Below are positions 53,690 to 63,100 of a stretch of DNA of 64,000 nucleotides, one piece after another. Every line of letters starts with the position of its first letter. Within the stretch, counting starts at the first letter, position 1. The position numbers and the translations under genes were made by a program. The notes under the pieces were generated by a model. The model was given only the letters and a program-made list of their open reading frames with translations. It made no database searches and was not told where the DNA came from. Origin of the DNA: Mucilaginibacter sp. SJ (GTDB taxonomy: Bacteria; Bacteroidota; Bacteroidia; Sphingobacteriales; Sphingobacteriaceae); the NCBI RefSeq assembly GCF_028993635.1, contig NZ_CP118631.1, positions 6,572,001 through 6,636,000 of the forward strand. The letters run 5' to 3'.

Positions 53690-55378
53690 TTAATACCCTG
53701 GGTTTTGTACCAGTTTTTTGTTTTTATCGAGCTCCACCTGCGGAATTGGCATCCAGTTTTGCCGCTCGAAGAAGGTATTGGTGAAAATTTTAACCGGGGT
53801 ATATGTAAACCCTGAGCCGCCGGCTTCAATCTTCATGCCATATTCCGGCGTGGTGAGCACGCCGTTTGTGCCCGTCGTTATCAGCCATCTGCGGATATCA
53901 AACCATCGCTTATCTTCAAATGCCAGTTCAATTCGGCGTTCGCGACGGATATATACACGCATTTGATCCTTGGTTAAGCCGGCTTTTACAGCAGGCAATG
54001 CAGATCTCGCCCTTACTTTATTAACTGCGTCATAAACCGATGCATCTGGTCCAACCGCTTCATTTTGCGCTTCGGCATAGCTTAACAGCACCTCCGCATA
54101 ACGGAAGATGATGTAGTTGGCAAAGCTTGGCGCCAGGTTGATACTGGTTTGCCCGGTGATGCTTTCATCCAGTGTTTTACGGGCGTAATAACCGGTATTG
54201 GTAATATCGCTTGAAGAGCCAAGGTCTATCTGGTTACTGCCGCCTATGCGCGTTTTTATGATATCTCCTTGCCATGCTGCACCATCGTATAATATAGATT
54301 GATAAAAACGTTGCTCTCGATGTGTGTAAGGGGCTTGAGGATTATAGCCTGAAGCAGCATCAGTGATAGGCAAACCATTATCCATCGAGTAATCATCAAT
54401 CAGGCCTTGTGTTGGAGCCAGGTTTCCCCATGATTGCTGAACGCCGTTTACATAAACCGGGCCTAAATAACCTTCCCGGTGACTGCCTTTAGCCGGCCCG
54501 GTAGCATAACCGCGGGCAAAAATGGTTTCAACATTCCAGTTATTGGCCGAGAGGAACTGATCGGCATAAGAAGTAGCCGAAGTATTGAACAGGCTATAAG
54601 TACCCATATCCATCACCGATTTGTTGGTAGCTGCTGCTTTACTCCATTTTCCCGCGTCATTGGCCGTGTTTGCCAGCGGACTGGCTGCAAAAAGCTCTAC
54701 CCAGCCCTTAAGTGTTAATGCGGCGCCTTTTGTAGCACGGCCGGTTTGGGCTGCTTTTGTGGGTAAAACAGCGGCCGCAGCGTCACAATCAGCCTCAATA
54801 AAGGCAACAGTCTCATCAATAGTGCCTCGGGCAGTAAAAATATCAGTTCCGTTCCGGTTATCAAGCGGGACAGTAATAATAGGCACCCCGCCATAAGCTG
54901 TGAACAACAGTGAGTAGAAGTAAGCTCTCAAAAAGGTAACTTCCGCAACGCGTTGCTTGTACCAATCGTCGGTATACTTCGCTTTATTTAAAGCAGCCTG
55001 CTGAAGAAAAACATTGCATTTTCGTATTTTGGTATAGTTACCTTCCCAACTCCACATACTTCCGGGGCCGGTAGGCACATTACTTGGGCCAATTGAACCC
55101 GCCCTTACAGTCGCCTGTCCGTTTTCCCAGGCCGCGCCGCAAAAACTGTTGTCGGCATATTGTTCTGTTAGCTGATAGTCGTTATTGACATCTGGGATTT
55201 GATTATATATGTCATTTATAAAGAGGTCCGCGTTGTTTTGAGAACTGAATGTTGCTACGTCAGTAAGAAATCCTTTGTTAATGACATTCAAAGAATCATC
55301 TTTTTTACATCCACTAATACTTACAACAAGCAAAGCAAGTAAAAAAAGTTCTCGGTATTTTATAAAAATCTGTTTCAT
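53690..55378 (-). CDS. SusD/RagB family glycan-binding lipoprotein (PUL 2)
   Basis: 562 residues, lipoprotein signal with Cys in VVSISGCKK. The SusD-like fold contains FINDIYNQIPDVNNDYQL, EVTFLRAYFYSLLFTAYGGVPIIT, FRYAEVLLSYAEAQNEA and, near the end, RIELAFEDKRWFDIRRW. It follows its SusC partner with a gap of 17 bases and forms the outer-membrane lid for the imported oligosaccharide. Confidence 0.95.
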   Translation of the reverse strand: MKQIFIKYRELFLLALLVVSISGCKKDDSLNVINKGFLTDVATFSSQNNADLFINDIYNQIPDVNNDYQLTEQYADNSFCGAAWENGQATVRAGSIGPSNVPTGPGSMWSWEGNYTKIRKCNVFLQQAALNKAKYTDDWYKQRVAEVTFLRAYFYSLLFTAYGGVPIITVPLDNRNGTDIFTARGTIDETVAFIEADCDAAAAVLPTKAAQTGRATKGAALTLKGWVELFAASPLANTANDAGKWSKAAATNKSVMDMGTYSLFNTSATSYADQFLSANNWNVETIFARGYATGPAKGSHREGYLGPVYVNGVQQSWGNLAPTQGLIDDYSMDNGLPITDAASGYNPQAPYTHREQRFYQSILYDGAAWQGDIIKTRIGGSNQIDLGSSSDITNTGYYARKTLDESITGQTSINLAPSFANYIIFRYAEVLLSYAEAQNEAVGPDASVYDAVNKVRARSALPAVKAGLTKDQMRVYIRRERRIELAFEDKRWFDIRRWLITTGTNGVLTTPEYGMKIEAGGSGFTYTPVKIFTNTFFERQNWMPIPQVELDKNKKLVQNPGY

Positions 55379-55395
55379 CGCTTTCTTATTTTTAG

Positions 55396-58300
55396 TTAAA
55401 ATGTGGCATTTAAACCTAATGAAAACACCCGTTGCTGATAGTAGTTGGTGTTGTTTCCGCTGTTTTCTGGATCAATGATCTCTTTTACATGTGGTAAATA
55501 GTTAATCACATTTTGTCCGGCAACATAGATCCTTATTGATTGGATTTTGTTTTTCAACAACTTGTTTGAAAGTGTGTAACCAAGTTCAAAACTTTTTAAC
55601 CGGATATAAGAGTCATTTCTGACGAACCACGATGACGTTTGCGTGTTATTTGATGTTGGCGTGCCGGTAACCCTTGGATATAAAGCGTTGGGGGTAGAAG
55701 GCGTCCAATGATTATCATATACCAGTTGGGAAGCCGAACCGGATGCATTGAAAGGGAATGCGAAATAGTTACTGATAACAATGTTGCTGTTTCCCGAACC
55801 CTGGAACAAAACGTCGAGATCAAAGTTTTTGAAGGTCAGTCTGGGCTCTAAGCCATAGATAATTTCAGGTGTATTAGGGTGCCCTATTACGGTTTGGTCA
55901 TTAGCATCTATCTTACCATCTGGCGTGCCGTTAGGCCCGCTTAAATCGGCGTACTCGATATCACCTGGCTTAACCGGCCCGAAAGAAGGAACTGGCAACC
56001 CTGCTTTCAGCGTTCCGTCTGCATTAAAATCTGTTGTTTTAAAATAACCCAACGCCTGGTATCCGAATATGGTATTTAATGGACGGCCGGTTGTTCTCCT
56101 GTTTGGATTATTAGCTGTGGCATTTGTTTCGTAAGTTTGTAATAATTTATTTCTCGCAAAGGTGAAGGTACCGGTAACATCCAACCTCAGGTCTTTAGAA
56201 AAGCTATGAGAACTTTGCAACGTGAGGTCAATACCATGGTTGCTCATGATCCCTCCGTTTACCAGGCCAACGCCTAACCCATATTCTCCTGGCAGCGTAT
56301 TTTGGATCCTTACCAGCATATTAGCCCTTTTTTCATAAAAGTAATCGGCTTCAATGCTCAATAAGCCTTTCCATAAGGTTGCTTCAAATCCGATGTCTGT
56401 TTTTGTCGCTTTTTCCCAGCCGATGTTGGGATTTCCTTGTAATGCCTCGTTGATGCCCTGTGTTGCACTGCCGTTAATAACAGCCGAGTTTGCGTAGGGA
56501 TTATAAGGGCTCAAATACTGATATGTCTGTATAGCGCCACCATCACGAGGATAAGCCCCTGATTTTCCCCAGGAAGCCCTGAGTTTTAAATTGTCAATCC
56601 AGGTAATATTATCTTTGATGAATTTTTCTTCAGACAAACGCCAGCCGGCAGAAAAAGCGGGGAAGAAACCATAACGATGACCGGGAGCAAAAAGATAGCT
56701 TCCGTCGTACCTACCTGTTGCTTCAAACAAATACTTTTTATCGTATGAATAGCCTACCCTGTACACATAACCAATTTGTTTTTGACCACTTGAACGGCCA
56801 AAGTTGGTTGCATCCGCCGCTGCCGGACCGCCAAAGTCCAGTTCATCAATATCAAGGTTGTAGTTATATTTAGTGGCCCCAAATGTTTGATATTTTACAC
56901 GGCGGCTTTCAAAAACGCCCAAGGCGGTGATGTCACTTTTGCCGAATGAACCCGCATAAGATAGTAGCCCTTGAATAGTTAATGTATGATTTTGACTATA
57001 GTTTTCTGAAAATGTAGCCTTGGAGTTTCCCTGGATCCCTTGTTTATAGGTGTAAGGCGTAGTAGTTACATCAACATTATAGAAAGGTATAGGGGTTGTA
57101 TAAATACGCTGGAACGAAGTTTGATTTCCGGTGAATAATGGATCTGGTCCGTTATCATAGCTGATCACACCTTTCAAACTTAAACCTTTGATCGGAAGCT
57201 TCTGATCAATCGTAAATTGCGAAAGAACGGCTGTGTTTTCGTTGAACTGATAGCCGCTGTGATAAATTTCGCCGATAAGTGACTGCCCGATATAGCCGGA
57301 CCATAATCCGTTGCTATAGTAAATAGGTGTGGTTGGTGCCTGGCGTTGCGCTTGCCCTATAATGGTTGCTGCACTTTGTGACGGAAAATGCTGATCTTCC
57401 ACATAACTATTAACAGAGAGTGATACTGTTGTAGATTTAGTGGCATTTGCCGTTAAATTTAACGAACCGTTGTACTTGTTAAGATAAGTGGTACTCCACA
57501 TACCGTCCTGGTGGGTATACCCCAGGGCTGCGAAATACTTGATGTCATCTGTTCCACCGGCAAGCGTCACATTATGATAAGTGATTGGACGGTTTTTCTG
57601 GATAATTTGCTGCAAAGGATGCCCATCCGGGTGACCGTCCGGGTCTGAATGATCTTTAAATTTCTGAATATCATCTGCTGTGTATGCCGGTGGCTGACCA
57701 TCATTGGCATTGGCCTCATTACGCAGAAGCGCATATTCATATGAGCCTACAAATGTTGGCACCTTAGTTGGGTTCTGGATACCATAGTAGCCGTTGTAAG
57801 TTAAGGTTGGTTTGCCTGATTTCCCCTTTTTGGTAGTAACCAGTATTACGCCATTTGCGCCCGCCACACCATATGGAGCAACAGCAGCAGCGTCTTTTAA
57901 TACCGATACGTTTTCGATGGTATTAGGATCAAGACGGCTGAAATCACGCGGTACACCATCAACGATAAGCAGGGGAGAACTGCCGCCGGTAGATCCGATA
58001 CCCCTGATCAGTATGTTTGAACCGTCGTAGCCCGGTTCGCCGCTACCCTGGGTTATGATTAAGCCAGAAGCACGACCAACAAGGCTGTTGGTTAAGTTAA
58101 CCACCGGTTTTTTTGCAATTTCGGTAGTTTGAATGGTTGACACGGCCGCGGTTGAAGATGTTTTCTTTTGGGTACCGTAACCTACCACGATAACCTCGTT
58201 CAGGTTCTTGGCGTTTACCTGCAGCCTGATGGTTACAGAAGTTTGCCCGTTAAGTGGAAACTCTGCCTGTTCGTAGCCTATATAACTAACTATCAGTACA

Positions 58301-58593
58301 GCATTAGGATCAGCATTAAGTGTGAAACTACCATTTACATCGGTAACGGCGCCTGTACTGGTTCCTTTGATTTTTACAGATGCGCCGATAATAGTTTCAC
58401 CGGTAGTTTTGTCAATTACTTTACCTTTAATAGGTACAGCGGCGGTATATCGGTTAAGTTTTATTCCGCTGAAAGAGTTAAAGGCAGTAGCTGCATAGCT
58501 GCTTGTTTGCATAGCTATCAGCAGGATCAGTGATAGAACTACTGATCCGGGTTTTCTTCTCAAAGATATTTTATCAGGTAAAAAATATTGCAT
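55396..58593 (-). CDS. SusC/RagA family TonB-linked outer-membrane transporter (PUL 2)
   Basis: 1,065 residues with a signal peptide (residues about 15-35). A CarboxypepD_reg-like domain (IKGKVIDKTTGETIIGASVKIKG) comes next, then the TonB box region (LNEVIVVGYGTQKK), the plug (RASGLIITQGSGEPGYDG ... APYGVAGANGVILVTTKKG) and the barrel ending QQRVFSLGLNATF. It lacks the STN domain seen in PUL 1, which agrees with control by a hybrid two-component system instead of a FecI/FecR pair. Confidence 0.95.
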   Translation of the reverse strand: MQYFLPDKISLRRKPGSVVLSLILLIAMQTSSYAATAFNSFSGIKLNRYTAAVPIKGKVIDKTTGETIIGASVKIKGTSTGAVTDVNGSFTLNADPNAVLIVSYIGYEQAEFPLNGQTSVTIRLQVNAKNLNEVIVVGYGTQKKTSSTAAVSTIQTTEIAKKPVVNLTNSLVGRASGLIITQGSGEPGYDGSNILIRGIGSTGGSSPLLIVDGVPRDFSRLDPNTIENVSVLKDAAAVAPYGVAGANGVILVTTKKGKSGKPTLTYNGYYGIQNPTKVPTFVGSYEYALLRNEANANDGQPPAYTADDIQKFKDHSDPDGHPDGHPLQQIIQKNRPITYHNVTLAGGTDDIKYFAALGYTHQDGMWSTTYLNKYNGSLNLTANATKSTTVSLSVNSYVEDQHFPSQSAATIIGQAQRQAPTTPIYYSNGLWSGYIGQSLIGEIYHSGYQFNENTAVLSQFTIDQKLPIKGLSLKGVISYDNGPDPLFTGNQTSFQRIYTTPIPFYNVDVTTTPYTYKQGIQGNSKATFSENYSQNHTLTIQGLLSYAGSFGKSDITALGVFESRRVKYQTFGATKYNYNLDIDELDFGGPAAADATNFGRSSGQKQIGYVYRVGYSYDKKYLFEATGRYDGSYLFAPGHRYGFFPAFSAGWRLSEEKFIKDNITWIDNLKLRASWGKSGAYPRDGGAIQTYQYLSPYNPYANSAVINGSATQGINEALQGNPNIGWEKATKTDIGFEATLWKGLLSIEADYFYEKRANMLVRIQNTLPGEYGLGVGLVNGGIMSNHGIDLTLQSSHSFSKDLRLDVTGTFTFARNKLLQTYETNATANNPNRRTTGRPLNTIFGYQALGYFKTTDFNADGTLKAGLPVPSFGPVKPGDIEYADLSGPNGTPDGKIDANDQTVIGHPNTPEIIYGLEPRLTFKNFDLDVLFQGSGNSNIVISNYFAFPFNASGSASQLVYDNHWTPSTPNALYPRVTGTPTSNNTQTSSWFVRNDSYIRLKSFELGYTLSNKLLKNKIQSIRIYVAGQNVINYLPHVKEIIDPENSGNNTNYYQQRVFSLGLNATF

Positions 58594-59118
58594 AATTGGG
58601 AGTGATTAGAATTTAAAACTTGGCATTAGTTAATGCGTCTGGATCATGGTCCGTTTTCCTTTTTAGTTTTTCTGTCTTGCCATTATTTTTTTATTTAGGT
58701 TATGAAATGAGTTAATAGAATAATTGTTAAACCAACAGTTTAAATTTAGGTCGAAATTCAAGCAGCAATCTCAAAGAACAGCGGGGTAGCTTCCCGTTTT
58801 AAGCCGGCGTTTCTTAAAACTTAAGAAGCTATATTATTACACAACATCAGCAGGCAATTTTTAACAAATAAAAAATCTGTACGAAAAGGCCGTTATAATT
58901 TTTGCAGGGGATAACAAACAGTCTATGTTAATTGGTAGTGACAATTAAGCGCTATTTTTTTGGAAAAAAAGGGGGTAAAGCTGTAAAAAAAAGGGGATAA
59001 AATCCATTATATGCAACGTTTTTAAAATAAAACGGTCTTATGTTCCTGTTTTTGGTGAGGAATAATGTATGTATGACAATTTTAAAAGGCAGCAAACAAA
59101 GTGTACTGATTCGGCGCT
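58594..59118. other. 525-base non-coding gap upstream of PUL 2 susC
   Basis: A/T-rich, with no gene seen. It should hold the susC promoter and the binding site of the hybrid regulator on the minus strand, but no clear TAnnTTTG box was found. A small perfect dyad TTCTTAA-AAC-TTAAGAA lies at 58811-58827. Confidence 0.45.
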
Positions 59119-59952
59119 TTAATTTTTTTGATACACCCGAACGTAATCAACTTCAAACCGTTTAGGGAATTTTGTGGCAGATGGGTCGCCGCCATTATCA
59201 CCACCTATTGCAAGGTTAAGCAATATATAATGAGGCTGCAAAAAAGGGTTAAATTGAGTGCCGTCCTGGTTAACAAGATCTTTTAGCTCGACACGATTGA
59301 GCAGGCTGTCATCTACATATAAACTTATAGCTGAGGCATCCCAATCCATGCGCCAGGTATGAAATTTCTTACTCCAGTTGGCTTTGAAAGTATTGAGGGC
59401 CTTGGTGTTACTGTACCATTTGGCTTTATGAGGGACCTCCGTACCGCAGGCAATATTAGCCAAAAGCTTATTCTGGTAATATTCCATAATATCAATTTCG
59501 CCGTTAGACGGCCAGGGCTTTTCTACACCTAATGTCCAAAAAGCGGGCCATAGGCCGGCGTCGATACTTATACGACCGCGCATAATAAAGCGGCCGTATT
59601 GGAAGCTGTGCTTGCCCCTTGTGTTAATGCTTGACGACGTATAATTTATAAATTGTCTTTTCTGTTTCCAGTTGGTACTGTTAGGCACGTACCCAGGATT
59701 TGTCAGGTGTACCCTCCGCGCTTCGATTATCAATTTGCCGTGGCGGCAAATTGCATTTTGTTCCTGATACCATTGATCTTCATTATTCCGTACAAAACCG
59801 GATTCAAACGCCCAATTATCTGGATCGGGAGAGCCGTACTTGTTAAACTCATCCGCCCAAACCAATTTATAGCCCCCCACCGTATCCTGCTGACATTTAC
59901 CCACAATCGGAATAGCTATAAGCAGTATGGCAGTAATTATCTTAGTAATCAT
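59119..59952 (-). CDS. GH16 family beta-glucanase-like glycoside hydrolase
   Basis: A secreted endo-hydrolase of the GH16 jelly-roll family (laminarinase, lichenase, porphyranase and similar activities). Signal peptide MITKIITAILLIAIPIVGKC. Motifs are LVWADEFNKYGSPDPDNWAF, SSSINTRGKHSFQYGRFIMRGRI and the catalytic GEIDIMEYY (nucleophile and acid/base Glu within ExDxxE). Close match to the laminarinase-type subgroup suggests beta-1,3-glucan, but the substrate is not proven. A longer frame from 60006 would put 18 residues in front of the signal, so 59952 is chosen. Confidence 0.92.
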   Translation of the reverse strand: MITKIITAILLIAIPIVGKCQQDTVGGYKLVWADEFNKYGSPDPDNWAFESGFVRNNEDQWYQEQNAICRHGKLIIEARRVHLTNPGYVPNSTNWKQKRQFINYTSSSINTRGKHSFQYGRFIMRGRISIDAGLWPAFWTLGVEKPWPSNGEIDIMEYYQNKLLANIACGTEVPHKAKWYSNTKALNTFKANWSKKFHTWRMDWDASAISLYVDDSLLNRVELKDLVNQDGTQFNPFLQPHYILLNLAIGGDNGGDPSATKFPKRFEVDYVRVYQKN

Positions 59953-60140
59953 AATAATAAAATAATTATAAATCTTAAATGATCTTATTGATTTCGTCCG
60001 AAACAAAGTAAGGCATAGTTTAAAGTATAAAGGAGGGACAAAACTATAAATTAAAGGGGGGAGAAAATTGTGTTCAAGGGTATTTTTCTGTTTTTAAGGA
60101 CAGCTGATGTTTCTTCTTCCCAACTTTGTACAATTGATAT

Positions 60141-63100
60141 TTAATTTACCGGAGGTTTTTCAAACTCGATTAAGCGATAGGAGACCTGGAAATTTGCCCG
60201 ATGTTTCCTGATAAATTCCGATGGATTGACGCCGAATTGTTTGTTAAATTGTTCCCTGAAATATTTGATATCGCTGATGCCCACCTGTATTGCCGCCTCA
60301 TTGATATTACAATTGGTTTGGATCAGGAGCTCGGCGGCTTTACGCAGGCGAACAAACCTGATAAAGTTATTGATAGACTGACCGGTAGTGCTTTTGATCC
60401 TTTTAAATAATGTTGGGTAGCTAATGCCGACTGCATCGGCCAGGGCATAAACATCAAAATTATCGCTGTTGAAATTTTGCTCAATAACAGCAATACAGTT
60501 GTTAAGCAGGTCTTTATTTTCCCGCGAAATATTAATGGCTATGTTTTCCTTCGTAACCTCCTTATAAAAATATTGCTGAAGTTTGGTTTTATTCCTCAAT
60601 ACACTTTTAACCCTTGCTGTGAGCAAGTCTTTATCAAATGGTTTTCGCAGAAAGTCTATTGCGCCTTGTTCAAGGCTTTTAACCATAATATCGGGTGTGG
60701 TATCGCCGGTGAGCAAAATAACCGGGATATGCTTTATGGCCGCATCTTCCATAATCATTTTACATAAATCCAAACCGTTTATTCCGTCCATTACAATATC
60801 GCTGATGATTAGATCAGGTATGTATTTTTTAATCAGCTCAAGACCGGTTGCTCCATCTTTTGCTTCAAGAACTAAATAGTCGGCAAAAAATATTTTTTTG
60901 ATATATGTCCTTATCTGTTCATTATCGTCAATAACGACGAGGGTATGCTTTTCCTGGCTAAACAGTTCAAGCTTTTGCAATTCACTATTTTCTTCAACCA
61001 GGTCTTTACTGTCATGATCTATAAGGTCATTTACAAAATTATAGTCAGGAGCTGTTACAATATTTATCTCCTCGGCCGAGAAGTGTTTTATTCCTTTCGA
61101 TAGCTTTAAGGTAAAGGTTGTTCCTCCATTTTTATTATTTAAATAATTTATCGTGCCCTTATGACAATCAATAAACACTTTAACCAGGTACAAACCGATA
61201 CCAAAGCCCTTTTTGAAGTAATTATTATCCTTTACCTGATAAAATTTATCAAACAGTTTTTCGCCGGTGTCGGTATTGATACCAATGCCATTATCTGTTA
61301 TTTTAAAGTAAACATGTGTGTCATCTTCTTCTACAAAAATCTTGATGGTGCCATGATCTGGTGTAAACTTAACCGCGTTCGAAATAAGGTTAAACAATGA
61401 GATCTCTATTTTTTCGACATCGGCAAATACCGTGATATTCCTGCTGGTTGTTTCAATGTTAAAATTCAGGTTTTTGATTTTAGCCTGATGTGCAAAGCAT
61501 GAAAATACCTCTTCGCATACCCGCACAAAATTTATCTCACTTATATTTAACTGCGCGTTTTCACTTTCAGTTTTGCGAAACAGCAGTAAGTGATCTACTA
61601 ATCCTAATAAGCGGCGGGCATTTCTATATACCGTATTTAGCTCGTCCGAATGGCTTTTATTTTTGTCCAGCAGATCTTTGATAGGATTAATGATCAGCGT
61701 AAGCGGCGTTCTGAACTCGTGCGAAACATTAGTAAAAAAAGCGAGCTTCTTTTCATTCAGCTCTTTTTCCTTTTCAATCTTTAAGTTGGCCAGGTTAATT
61801 TCAAATTTAAGTTTTGCCTGCTTTACCCGGTATAGGAAATAAAGGTATATTATCCCAAAGATAATAATCAGGTATACTCCGTAGGCCCACAACGTTCTGT
61901 ACCATGGCGGAAACACAATAACTTTAACACTGATCTGTTTCGGCATCCAGTTTCCCCGCGTATCTGTAGCTTTGATCCTGAGCCTGTAGCAGCCTTCATT
62001 TAAATGGCTGTAATAGGCAGATTTGGTTTTACCCACATAGTTCCACCCGTGGTCCCAACCCTCAAGATAATAAGCATATTCAATTTTATCCGGAAACGAA
62101 TATTCAAGCGCCGTGTAATGAACGGTAAGCGCAGCCTGTTCATAATTAAGGCGGATTGTTTTGAGATCGGCTACAGATTGGTTTTTTAGCAATTCACTGG
62201 AACCATCGGTTTCTAAATTGTCAATTTTCAGGCCGGTTATGCGAAGATCAGGCCTATGGTCTGTTACCAATATGCTGTCCGGATTAAAAATGTTATATCC
62301 ATTAATCCCTCCAAAAGCCATACTGCCCGATTGAAACCGGATAGCTGCGTTGTAATTAAATTGGAGGCTTTGCAAACCGTCAGAAACAATATAATTTGTA
62401 AACTTGTTTTTTACCGGGGAAAACCTGCTTAAACCATTGTAAGTACTACACCATAGGTTTTCTTTATTGTCGATAAGGATGTTAAGGATTGAATTACCCG
62501 GTAAACCATTGGCCTTGGTATACCTTACGTAGCTCATATCAGGGAGGTTGAATTTTAGCAATCCGCCCCCTTCTGTTCCAACCCATAAATGGTTTGAATT
62601 ATCTGCTGTGATGGTTCTTATGCCATAGCCCACATTAAAAAAACGATGAGCCTTCTTAATTGTATCTATTTTAATGAGCTGGGTGTAATTACCGGCCCAT
62701 AAGTTTCCATTACTGTCTTCAAATATAGCGTGTATGTTAACCAGGTTTTCATCAAATAGTTCAAAGCGGTCATTCTTTCGGTTATAAAGATATAATGGGC
62801 CGCCCCTCGTAGTACCTGCCCATAAATGGTGCCTGGAATCTTCAAAAAGTTTCCATAGGTTTCTATCGGTTGTTTGAGTTAATGTATTATAACAGTTGTA
62901 ATGCTTGAATTTGCCGGTAGCTTTGCTAAACTCGTCAATACCGCCGTTGAAAGAAGCCACCCATATTTTATTATCGAAGGTTTTAAGTATGCTTACAATA
63001 AAATCGGTACTTAAGCCCCCGCCGGTTGATGCATGGGTATAGCCGGTGTATGAATTATTTTTAATGTCCCAGTAAGAAAGCCCGCCGCCATCAGTGCCTA

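Noticed and set aside
60007..60140. TACTTTG on the minus strand as a GH16 promoter
   Set aside because: It is one base short of TAnnTTTG and no TTTG lies at the right distance.
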